Shown here: piece by piece, positions 23,072 to 34,000 of the stretch
How positions within the stretch are numbered: the stretch's first letter is position 1
Layout of the letters: each line of letters begins with the position of its first letter
Notes under the pieces: generated by a model
Database searches by the model: none
What the model saw: only the letters and a program-made list of their open reading frames with translations
What the model was told of the DNA's origin: nothing
NCBI GenBank assembly: GCA_009869945.1
Contig: WIXG01000025.1
Location: 186,001-250,000, forward strand
Source: Mesaphorura yosii
Lineage: Eukaryota > Arthropoda > Collembola > Poduromorpha > Tullbergiidae
DNA: 64,000 bases
Direction: 5' to 3'
Position numbers and translations under genes: made by a program

Positions 23072-24379
23072 TCATTCTGTTGATTTGTCAAATCCAAGAT
23101 TTTCTCTTCCACCGCTTCTTGTGCTCTTCATATTCAACGGCATTCCCGGGAACTTGGGACCATCATCTTTTGATATCGCTTGTTTCGATCTCGAAGTTGA
23201 AGGTACCGCATGGACCGGCCAAGTAGGACTATACAGATATGGCTTGGGGTTGCTACTGAAAGTGGTCGAGGTTTGATTGTACTTGAAATGTGCAGTTCCA
23301 GGCAAGCCAGGTGAGAAGCTCAGATTGTTCATTGTGTAAAGTCCTTTGTAAGTACAAAACCAAATTGTGGCACACAAGAATCCTGCAATGACCTTCTCAA
23401 TCATCACGTGAAAATACATCGCAGTCGCTATCAGCATTACGTCCCACAGCAGCGTGAACAAAGTGAGGACAACCAAGAGTACTTTTGTCCATCCATTGAA
23501 TTTGTTGTAATTGTACTTGAGTTTCTCGAACTCTTCAGGCGTCAAATGTGAAATAGCTGTATCTGCGATGCCACCATCTTCATTTGTTGCTCCGTTGCTT
23601 TGCAAAGTCTTTCTCCTGTAGCCTTCGTAGAGTATCAAATGAGGTATGCTGTCCCATCCAATTATAGCTTTGCACTCTTCGGTTATGAAGAGAATGCACC
23701 ACATCAGCAGAAACGAGTGCCCAGAAATGTCGAAACTTGTCCATTTTCCGCCGCCAGATCTACAAGCCTTGCGGGTTTTCGAATAAAGTGTTATGGTGTC
23801 TTTGGACATTGAAGGGCTGGTCGCATTTTTGACGAACACACAGTGTCCAGTTGATTCTTCAATGATGCTGAACAGGTTGGTCCACATGTACCAAATCATT
23901 GTTGCAATCACCAACCGACTAGCATGTCGTAAAGCCAATTGGCGATTTCCACAACTTGTAACCGCTGTTGTGACGTACACAAACGCACTGGTTAAAGTCA
24001 AAGTCCAGGCCCAGCTTAATTTAACAAAGTATTGGTTTGGTATGTTATCACTGTTTGAGAAGTAAGTCTTTGGTATTGGGAAGTAGTCACCAACGAGGGA
24101 CACCAAGAACAGAAGTACCACGTAGTAGGTTAGCCGTATCCTGGGTTCGATGAAGAGAATTTTCTTGCATCCGTATAAAGCGACTCTGGTAAATACTTCC
24201 GGAACTGTCTCAGGAGAAGGTAATGGCTTAGTGCCCTTCGCAGTTCGCCGGTTTGCGTCCATGTGTGTCGGAGATCTGAATTTCATTTGAGCCGATGTCG
24301 ACGAGGTTGCAAGGGGCGAAAATGAGGTGGAGGCATGAGGCGATGTCACGGAGGTCCTCTTCTTGACTTGCCCAACCAT
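23072..24379 (-). CDS. FITM: Fat storage-inducing transmembrane protein (FIT family)
   Basis: Single coding exon, 435 residues, ATG at 24379. Multi-pass ER membrane protein with hydrophobic stretches near residues 82-98, 122-142, 152-172, 218-234, 297-316 and 327-345. The two histidines conserved in FIT2 and needed for its acyl-CoA/phosphatase-like activity are present: H221 in FDISGHSFLL and H324 in MYFHVMIEKVIAG. FIT proteins act in the ER membrane, hydrolysing fatty acyl-CoA and partitioning triglyceride into lipid droplets. Compared with human FITM2 (262 residues) this protein carries about 70 extra N-terminal residues rich in Ser/Thr and about 85 C-terminal residues rich in Ser/Pro, both probably disordered and cytosolic. 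It is convergent with the GDAP1-like gene. Lack of introns contrasts with its neighbours. FITM1 and FITM2 cannot be separated in an invertebrate. Confidence 0.92.
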   Translation of the reverse strand: MVGQVKKRTSVTSPHASTSFSPLATSSTSAQMKFRSPTHMDANRRTAKGTKPLPSPETVPEVFTRVALYGCKKILFIEPRIRLTYYVVLLFLVSLVGDYFPIPKTYFSNSDNIPNQYFVKLSWAWTLTLTSAFVYVTTAVTSCGNRQLALRHASRLVIATMIWYMWTNLFSIIEESTGHCVFVKNATSPSMSKDTITLYSKTRKACRSGGGKWTSFDISGHSFLLMWCILFITEECKAIIGWDSIPHLILYEGYRRKTLQSNGATNEDGGIADTAISHLTPEEFEKLKYNYNKFNGWTKVLLVVLTLFTLLWDVMLIATAMYFHVMIEKVIAGFLCATIWFCTYKGLYTMNNLSFSPGLPGTAHFKYNQTSTTFSSNPKPYLYSPTWPVHAVPSTSRSKQAISKDDGPKFPGMPLNMKSTRSGGRENLGFDKSTE

Positions 24380-26962
24380 GATGAACTTTCACTATCAGAT
24401 CATTTGTATCTAAGAAAATTCCTGAAATCTGAAATGAATGACGTGGGTTACTTACACTCACAATTAAAGCTTTCAATTGCGTAATCAATCTATCGAGCTT
24501 ACTTTCGTTTGTCTTCGTCTCGGCGTTCACTGCATGAAGCCGGAATTAAATGGAAGGACGTCGTGTGCGTTCGATTACACGTGAGCGACGAGAATGTGAT
24601 TCACGGTGTCCACAACCACAACCAGGGTTAACCAACAAGAGTAATGACTATAACTGCAACTTTAACAGCTCATTTGAACTTCACAGGTAGTAACGTGATG
24701 GTCACGCGTGTGTTCAGCGTTGAATCTATGAAACTACGACCATACAACTGGCTTGGATGAGGTCGTGAGTATGGAAATCCAAAAATAAATCTTGAGTTTC
24801 TCATTGGTATTTCCCTCTCTGAAACCCTTTACTGCCGAGCTCCGAGCTGGGTTGGTTACGCAAGAGACAGAGATATCCTTACAGCCTAGCGTAGCCCCAG
24901 CGTTAGGTCATTGCTTCGTTTATGTACCCAGCAGGAAGAAGCAAAAGAGACTCGCTTTCGTACAGATGCATCATTCATCTCGCTTCAGTTGTTGGTGGTT
25001 GGTTGGTCATCATCATATTATTGGGTGTGGGCTTTGTGATCCGTATTCAGTCCGTAAATGTTCAGTGCAAGAGCTGAATACAAGAAAGCGTTGAGCTGTA
25101 TTTTTAGCAAGAGGATCACGCAAAGTACGGAGCTTGCTCTACGCAAATACACAGAAGATCACAATTTTTATGATCATTCGACCACATTCTTTCGCCAGGA
25201 GTGGAGTTCCTTGAATTTGTGACTGTTGACGACCAAGTGCGTGTGTATTGTTAACATCAACCTTTGATATTGTTGCACTGGCTCAATTAATTGAACTATT
25301 GGTGAGTAAACAAGTAAAATTCCAATTTTGAGGCGCATTAGAGAAAGCGTTCGGTCATCGAAGTTGATGATAAATTCTCGCTTGCAGGACAGGAACGGTT
25401 GGACGAAACGACGAAAGTTTGATTGGATCAACTTTGCCATTTTCCATAGTCTGGTCTAATTAGTTACATTATTGCATTCGAAGTCTAAATTGTGTTGTTA
25501 CTTCTGACGTCTCAACTTGGCCATTGGAATTTTGACAATATTTCGTATTCAAGTATCGACTAACGACTAAATTCACTAAATTGAGACGGTAAGTGGAATT
25601 TATAAGCTTTAATATGGTGTATGATCACTTTCAATCACAATCAGCCCATTATCGGTTATCCTCCCGCCCTGGCCCTCCGTTCCATCAAGTCAGATTTGTA
25701 CTCACGAAGGTTCTTTCTCGAGTATCCGAGGCGAAACTTAAGCATTCTATAGTTATTCAGCTGCATGTTTTACGTTCAGCATCCACAAAAGACGCTAGTT
25801 AAAAGTCGAATGAACAAGTACATAGTACATTAATGAGACAGGCGGTCTTGTTTGCGTTGTCAATCTTGTCAAGATATTTAAAAGCTGAAGTTTCACGGCA
25901 CGTTCAAAGGCTGTCCGGATCCGTACGAAAATGAATTGAATGACAGCGTAAGGTTAGAGAAAAGTTCAAATGTCGTCAGGTCGGTGGGTAGAATTCAGAA
26001 TTAGTGTTGACCAGCGTCGGCTAAATGGCCGACGCGGTATAATTTTACATTTTATTTATTTTACCACACCGGCCACAATTGAAGTTGCACCTTCAAGTCC
26101 AAGGTATTGGAGAATTCGAAAGCCATTTCTGCTTCCGTTCGGCCATTTACTAGAGTAACTTCTATTCTAATTGGCAATATGAAATAGCATCTTCTCGTTA
26201 GGCACTGAGAATGGGTTAGAAATTCGAAGATGAAATTGGAAGATCATCAAGGCAAGAGCAAAATAAGCTAATACAATTGGGAGAGCAACAGATGGGTCGT
26301 TCTAGTAAAAGAATTCGAGCGCCTGTCCTGGCAGAGAATTTAATTTATTAGTTTACTTTTGCCGAGATGAGAATGAGCATAAATATTAACACGTCAACCT
26401 GAAGAATACTGCAGACCTAGACCGGCAGAGTAGACTCAGAGCCAGAATCTTTTGATTGGCAACAGCTACCTCACTTTAGGCGTTATGTACGGAGTTTCAT
26501 TCCAAACAGTCCCAAGCCCTTACAATGCTCTCTTTCTCTTTTCCGTGGTTTGTGAATACTTAAGCGAACTAACTAGACGCATAAATTCATGTTGTTAGTG
26601 CATTCTTCGTTCACTATCTCGTTTTGTTTAAAAGTTCTTGCAATCGTTGACCTCAATTGAAGCAATCAAAACTGAATTGATGTCCACCATACATTACAAA
26701 CATGCGAAAGCTGCCGGTCCATGGGTCTTGTGGTTGTCGCAGTTCCGCATGCAACAGAAACAGTAGTTGAAAAATCTATGATTAAGTGGAGATGAAGATT
26801 TATTAATTCGACATCTGTGCAATACAAAATACTTAGCTTAATAGTGTGTGTTGGTAGACAACTCGCACTCGCCGTACGTGGTTCAGTGGTTCTCTAGTTA
26901 GTTTATTTCTTCGTTCGTGTCTCCATCTCCTTTATGTCGTTTTGCTCTTTTAAGATTTAAAT

Positions 26963-27289
26963 ATGGCTGGTACCAGAATGCAAACACTACGGCTGCCGCC
27001 AAGAGTGAATGAGTGTAAAATGAAAAGACCCATTCAATTCACAGCCAATCATTTGAGATTTGAGACAACTGCAAGCCGCCCACGTTACGATATTGAAATG
27101 CGAGACGGTGCAAAAGTTGAAGAGTTTTTGATACTCCAAAGTTTGCGAGCTTCCAAGTCCAACTGGACTGAAATTGTGAACACGAATTATCGATTTGAGG
27201 ATGGTAATATAATTATGCAGAATATAATGGAAAGATGGTACGGGTTCCTGTATTTGCATTCCTACGACGAATTAATCAATTCCACATGA
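26963..27289 (+). CDS. Orphan 108-codon open frame, doubtful
   Basis: Starts with ATG (MAGTRMQTLRLPPR..) and ends in TGA. No signal peptide, membrane segment, repeat or known domain is visible, and no family is recognised. A GT inside the frame (after GAGGATG, near 27202) could be a donor, but no partner exon was found. Most likely a chance frame; listed only because it is the longest ATG-initiated frame in this gene-poor stretch. Confidence 0.12.
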   Translation: MAGTRMQTLRLPPRVNECKMKRPIQFTANHLRFETTASRPRYDIEMRDGAKVEEFLILQSLRASKSNWTEIVNTNYRFEDGNIIMQNIMERWYGFLYLHSYDELINST

Positions 27290-27856
27290 ATAGAACCTGA
27301 AACCTAAAATTCAGTATTTAGTCACAACGACAGCACGGAAAATTGTTTTTATTGATTCATTTTCATGCCGCCAGCCTGCCTGGTGGACTGGACACAGACA
27401 GCTCGGAATGTTCGCTGTCGGGCCCGACATTCGAACATCAAAACTGTATCGCCGTACGATTCACAATGCATTTAAGCGGTTGGTTAGTCAGTGTCTTGAT
27501 CTTGCTTTGTTTTCAGCCCGGTCGTATGAAAATAATATGATATGGCAACTTTGATGTATTACTTTGTGGCAGACAGACAAGAACACATTGACTCGTGAAT
27601 AACAAAGAAAGCGCTAAAAAAATATTACTTTCACTTTAACCTCTTGCCTTTAGTGCTATCTATAATAAACTGTCTTAAGACAAATATAATGATAGTTGCT
27701 CGCCGATTGCTAGAAAAGTTAATTGATTGTTGCTATTTCTTTCCATTGACCTTGTTAGCCCGTTAAAGTGTTCCTAGTGTTCTACAGGTGCAGGCAACGC
27801 TCAGATGTTCACGGACATCTCTGTGGAGTATATTTTCCTTTTACATGGGCATATAA

Positions 27857-27897
27857 ATGAAAACATAATAGTTGCTCGGCAACTATTATGTTTTCAT
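27857..27897. repeat. Perfect 18-bp hairpin
   Basis: Arms 27857-27874 and 27880-27897 are exact reverse complements (ATGAAAACATAATAGTTG and its complement) separated by the loop CTCGG. Nothing around it encodes protein convincingly. It could be the tip of a fold-back element, a structured RNA or a chance cruciform. Confidence 0.85.
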
Positions 27898-29637
27898 GCA
27901 AATGCATCCATGAAATCGACCAAGCGCATATACAAACTTTTGTGCAAGGGGAATTGGGGATCAGTGAAAGCAAATCAGTAATGGAAATTGCATGTAGATT
28001 CCATTCTTTTACGAATAATATTTTATTTCACGGCCGCGGTAGACGAGCGGCAAGTGTAGATAGGCACAGCCATTCGTTGAAATAAAGTTGCGTGTTTTGA
28101 TTGTTATGGTCTTCACGGCAGAATTCACTCTTGGCTGCATAAAACGTATCATGAAATCTTTATAATGATGCATTCGTATTCGTTTGAATTTCGTGCAACG
28201 CACCCGCACCATTCCGTCTTCCGTGCTGCATACAATTTCAGTTCAGTCCCAAGTTAACCTGCGGAAAGTAAATATTCACGACGCACTTGCTTTTATTTGC
28301 TCAATTATGACTATGAGAATTGCTTTATAAATCAATTTCTCGTCGCTAGTTTGAGGTACCTGCGGTTGTTCGTTCCATCGCCTAACCGATTGCTATTATG
28401 TTTTCCCAATTTCATGGCGTGCTTTCTGTCATGCATTAAAAATAGAGTGAAAGCGATTGTCAACGAATTTAATCGTGTGTCATTCAAAACTCGGTCTGAA
28501 CATGACTGACTATTGTCCGAGCTTCGATTCTCGGACTCGCAGGAGTGCATTAGAATCATTAAATGTCTCCTCATACGAATAAATGAGAAATCGATAAAAG
28601 AAGACGAAGCCAGAATTGCCTTCGCGAGATGACATGAACGTATAATTCTGAATCCTGCAAAGTGTACAGGAACTCCGTATGTACATACGCTACGCGATCA
28701 TTTTGTGAGTGAGCGAGCATGCTAAAATTTTAAATTAAGTTAATTTTCTGGGAACTTTGACCGTGAGAATTTGCCTCGTTTGATTTAAGATTGTGTTGAG
28801 CGTGCAGCATGTATTAAATTACAAAAGATGCATTCATGTTTATATTATTTAGCAAAATGATAGAATTAGAATTGACGGCAGCCTCTGAGAATCCCGAGAG
28901 TGACATGCGAAATAATTAAAGTAAGATAGTTTGACGGACGATGTTTGTCAGTTTGCCAACCAACTGTAAATCGTTAAATGATGCATGCCGGGCACCCGTG
29001 TCGTGTTCAAGCTGTGTGATGATAATAGCAGTGTGAAGTTAGCAAAAGCATGGGATATGAACTTTACTAATGTAATTATGCTATGATGAGTTGATGACAA
29101 TGCTCTGAGTTATGTTTTGTGCTGTACAGTTGAATGGGTTTTTATAGAAAAATTCAAATCTGATGACTCATGCGTCCGGTCTTTAATGCTTACACAATTC
29201 AATTATTCATAGACTTTAACTTTAATTCTGTACTTCACACTCGACTCGACGAACAAACTGTTTCAGGGAAGATAGCATCTTTTATGGAATGGGAAGGTTC
29301 AAGTACTTTATTTTGTGTGCACGAAGTTATGAACGATGACAGTGACAAACCAAATGGCATCAGTCGAAGCGCAGTTAAAGTTGAAGTGCGGTTGTTGATT
29401 TTAGAAGGGTGGTAGCTTATGACTGGCTTGTTTGCATTTCCAAGATTTCAAATATTTCTCAGATGCACGATGCATTGCAATAGCCGTGTACATCAAGCAT
29501 CAGAAAGACTTTCAAATACGTCGTCTCGTCGCCCTCGCCTCATGTGCAAATACGTTTGTTGCTGATAATATTTACAGAAAAGGGATTTTTAAAGAGCGCT
29601 TCCTTATCTTCGTTGATTCATTGATACCGTGAACCCT

Positions 29638-29720
29638 GGGTACCAACCGGTACCCGGGCGTCTTGTGTTGTGTGAGTCGCATTGCGGTACGCAGATCCCG
29701 AACTCCTAGTTGGGATCTGC
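29638..29720. repeat. Two adjacent GC-rich hairpins
   Basis: Hairpin 1: GGGTACC (29638-29644), loop AACC, GGTACCC (29649-29655), extendable by 3 bp with one mismatch. Hairpin 2: GCAGATCCC (29691-29699), 12-nt loop, GGGATCTGC (29712-29720), with an additional AACT/AGTT pairing inside the loop. Both are locally GC-rich in an AT-rich neighbourhood. Confidence 0.7.
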
Positions 29721-30923
29721 TGGTCTGTTTATGATGCGTTAATATTGAAATCTGCAACTTACTTTGTGGCGTAACGTATTGAGTGTTGCATTTCTTGGGG
29801 AAACAGATCTCAGGCTCGGAACTCAAGTTCATGACGCTTTGGGTGAAGGATCTGTTTAGATACTTAAGCACCTCCAAATTGTGTAAATACGCCACTAAAC
29901 TTGGAATAACATCATCTGACAACGCATCGCTAAAGTAATCATATTTCATTTCATTGCATTCGACATGCAGGCGAATGCTCTCTTAATAGGAATTCGTGCG
30001 TTAATTATAATGCGTCCTTATGGGTTACTCACACATGAACTGGTCTGCATTTTTGTTTCTAAAATGAGATGAGAAATGTAACATAGCATTCCAGACCAGA
30101 GCATGCATGCTGCGCCGTAATTTTGGAACCAGTTAGACTGTTTGACTGATAATGATACGTATTTATCATTTACCTCATTTCGCTGTGACTCCCTCGCTTC
30201 ACGTAGCATGAAAAATGAGAATGAGATCATTGTGTTTGGAAGTTCCATTCCAGTGCCATGAGCCACGCCATGCCGGCTCGTAACTCATGCGTTCATTAAA
30301 CAGGGTTCTGTTTTTCATCTCATTTGCATGTCAATTATAAACCTCCGTTTTTGGGTGTATCCGAAATAGTTACGCTATGATAAACTGACAAAACGCGTGC
30401 AATATGAAAATAGGGAATAGGGTCTGGTTTATTTGCAAAGGAGATAACCCAATTGTGGAGATTATGTGGACAGAGTACACAAGTTCTATGGTAATGATAG
30501 GCCAGTGCTAAACCCAGCCCCAGCTCCATTGTCGGTTTCATAACCAAAACGCACATAAGGGTAACTCCCTGAAGCGGATCTACAACGCCAAAATACGTTA
30601 GAATTCGTACGAGCGCGTGTTTGTAAATGAAAATGTTAAATGTGTAATACAAGCAACAAGCAAGCCTGGAATGAGTCCTACGAAATTTCATAGGGAACCT
30701 TCTCAATGATTACAATCTTGCCCCTTTTGCATCGTGGTATTTTGTTTTGTTGTCCAAAGGTCAAGTTTCATAACTTATAAGATTACGAGTACGACGAGGA
30801 TGAAGATTGATGATTGATGTAAACATTACATCACTGAGTTGCCCTACTTTCGTGACTTACCCATTGCCATTGCAAGTTACTAGGGCATGCACTAATCCCT
30901 ATTATCTTTTTTTGTGTTCTTAG

Positions 30924-31037
30924 GCAGACCGAGCGAGACTTCAGATTTAGCTTCTGATTTCTACATTCAGAATTCAGAGCGTGAACATTCAAGTTTTGCT
31001 TCCTCCAGTCCAGTAGCAAAAGGCAACTTCAGGCAAA
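30924..31037 (+). promoter_or_regulatory. Likely spliced 5' leader of coracle
   Basis: A strong polypyrimidine tract and acceptor (TTTTTTTGTGTTCTTAG) end at 30923. If used, 30924-31037 is the 5' UTR part of the first coding exon and the true transcription start lies upstream in the gene-poor stretch. The leader's partner exon was not found. Confidence 0.4.
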
Positions 31038-34000
31038 ATGCCAGCCGCAGCAAGGGGGCAGGAGGGCAGAGCCACTCCTTCATCTCCAAAAGGTGGCCCG
31101 ATTGATAACAACGGCACCGCTGACAATGGTTCCACGCCAGTTTCCTATCAGGCATCGCCAGTTTCAACAAACGGATCTGCCAAAACCGGTACGAAGAGAG
31201 CACCAAGAGGGCGAACCGTATTGGCCCGAGTCCACATGCTTGATGGTTCAGAGTCCGATTGTCCAATCGAAGTAAGTTCTCAACACTTCTTAAGGGAATG
31301 TTCTTGACCGTGACGAAATATTGAAATTTGTTTATTTGTTCAGAAAAAAGCAAAGGGCCAAGACCTTTTCGACCGAGTGTGTGAGTACATCAACCTCCTC
31401 GAGCGGGATTACTTCGGTCTGACATTCAAAGATCGAGATGGCTATCTTGTGTGGTTGGAAAATGAGAAACCCATCGCGAAACAGTTCAACAGTAAGTTAA
31501 GCTTCCTTTTGATGGAACGTCTTGCTCCAATAGCAGGATTCAATTGTTACGTGACTTTTGAATTTCTGTTGCAGATGATCCTTGGGAAGTTTACTTCCAA
31601 GTGAAATTTTATCCACCGGAACCATCCCAGCTGCAAGAAGATATTACTCGATATAACCTTTGCTTGCAAATCCGGAATGACATCCTGATGGAAAAGTTAG
31701 TGACATGTGACATTTTTAGCTTCTGAAGTATCTGAAGCACAACAGAAGTACGTTGAAATTATTTGACCGCTCCACATTTTGTTCCATAGGTTACCCTGCT
31801 CCTTCGTCACTCATGCTTTATTAGGCTCTTACCTTGTACAATCTGAAATGGGTGACTATGATCCAGATGAGCACAAAAATGATTATCTCAGAGAATTCCG
31901 GTTTGCGCCGAATCAGACACCTGATCTAGAGAAGAAAGTAAGCAAAATATTCTATGGTGTAATATTTCATTGAAGAGATCGTAATTTGATGTAATTAATC
32001 TCTCTTAGGTTATGGAACTACATCGAACTCACAGGGGTCAAACTCCCGCCGAAGCTGAGATGAACTACTTAGAAAATGCTAAGAAACTGGCAATGTACGG
32101 TGTCAATATTCATTCTGCGAAAGACGCTGAGGGCTTAGACATTAAACTTGGTGTATGCGCTCAAGGTCTTCTCGTGTATCGTGACAGGTATGACTTTGCC
32201 ACTTCTTTCGTAATCAACCGCAGCATTTAATTGTTCATTGTTTGATTGCAGACTGAGGATGAACAGATTCGCGTGGCCAAAAATTCTAAAGATTTCTTAC
32301 AAGCGCCAGCATTTTTACATAAAAGTTAGACCAGGAGAATTTGAACAATATGAGCCAACTGTGGTTTTCAAATTGACCAATCGAAAAGCTGCTAAATTGT
32401 TATGGAAGACCTGCGTAGAGCACCACACCTTCTTTAGGTAATTTTGACACAGAAAATTGAGAGCGCGAGATGTGAGATTTGTTTGAATTTAAAAATAATT
32501 ATCCGCGCAGGCTGATGGCTCCAGAGCCACCACAAAAGAAAGGTCTCTTCCCTCGGTTTGGGTCGAAGTTCAGATACTCTGGCAGAACATTCTACGAGAC
32601 CAAGAATTCGACCATTGAACGTATGGCTCCAAAATTCGAGAGGAGTTTGTCCGGAAGAAATATTTCATCTCAGAGCATGGGCAGTAAGTTGAAATTGGAT
32701 ATAATAATCGTGATCGTGATTTTATTATGCATAAACAAGACTCAATTGATAATGCATGTCCAGCAATACGGGATGGCGATCGAAGATCTTTGGAAGATTT
32801 TGGTGAAGCAAAACGTCGTGTCATGCCATATCCGGCCGAAAGAATTCCTGCCGCGGCGCCTGATAAAGCGATTGAGGATAAGAAAAAGGAGAAGGTACGT
32901 TCTCACGGACGTTTTAATGCTCGCATTCTCACTGGACTGTTCTTTCACTTTTGACTCACACTTTCTAAATCTATTCACTTTTGGGGCTAATATTTCTGGC
33001 ATTGCAAGTGCTTGCACTAACTTAACGCTAATGTTGAACTTCATTGTTTTCTATAAAGCCTTGAAATTAAATATCACAGCTTACACTAAATTTTGCAAGC
33101 GAACAATAAGTACACTTGCATTGAATTTTGTTGACACTGATTTGTTTGGTGGTGGGCTTAATAAAGGAACGCTTCGGGTCTTTGGAGGGATCGTTGAACG
33201 TCAGTAGTTCCGACGAGGGCGACTACGACATGGACGCGTATGATTGGAAGGACGGAGACAAAGACATGAGGGGAAAGGTACGCTCTTTGCCTGACCTCTC
33301 GTCCAACTTTATCGGTCGTCCTGAGTGTCATGCACCTCCGCTAGTTTACCGTAATCGCAATTCTATTTGCGTCGAGACATCTGAGTTTCTTCAGGTATTC
33401 TCTAAAAATCGTAAAGTTGCTGTGCTCAAGTGCTCAGGACTTGCCAGCTAAGGTCTCGTCTGTCTCGTATCGCAAATAATAACATGCGGTTAGGTTTTAT
33501 AGTTGGTTTGCTTTCTTGCAACTTTCACCCTTCATTTTCTTCAAACTAACACAACTTACTCTTCCTCTGCTTTTGCACCTCACCTTTTTCGCTTAATTGA
33601 TGTTTGACAAATTATGTTGAATTATATGAGATGAGTGAAGCTGTGAATAAAAAATTGACCCGAACCCGAACGTGTATTGCAGAAACCCATTGGCGGCGTC
33701 GCCGTGCTTCCTCCGCTTTTCGCCAAGGAGAAAGCACCCAAGAAAAAGGAGAAGATTTTGGAAGTAGAAGTTTTAGATGAGGACGCAAGAAAGAATGAGG
33801 ATGGTCGAGTAACTGAATTAGCAAATGGAGCTGAATCTTATCCAGCAGTGAAGAAGGTAATCATTTACTCAGTCGTTTGCTAACCAAATCATTTTATAAT
33901 TTTAATCACGGAACTTTTTTTGTGATTTTGGTTGCAAATTACATTTAATTTTGATACCTCGCATGTAGTTCTTTTTTGTTCATCTTTTGTGTATTGCATG

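Larger units (their letters stand above)
24380..30923. other. Gene-poor stretch upstream of coracle
   Basis: About 6.5 kb with no convincing coding gene. The first few hundred bases should contain the FITM promoter (minus strand). The right end is expected to contain the coracle promoter or a non-coding first exon, because the coracle leader appears to begin after a splice acceptor at 30923. The only longer frames are a 108-codon ATG frame at 26963-27289 (+) and an 88-codon frame at 25174-25440 (-); neither matches a family. It contains a perfect 18-bp hairpin (27857-27897) and two adjacent hairpins (29638-29720). Confidence 0.45.

Noticed and set aside
32479-33207. Single 242-codon frame across coracle exons 7-9
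   Set aside because: It reads through introns. Splice sites at 32684/32763 and 32895/33166 give the protein 4.1 sequence in phase, so the long frame is a chance read-through.
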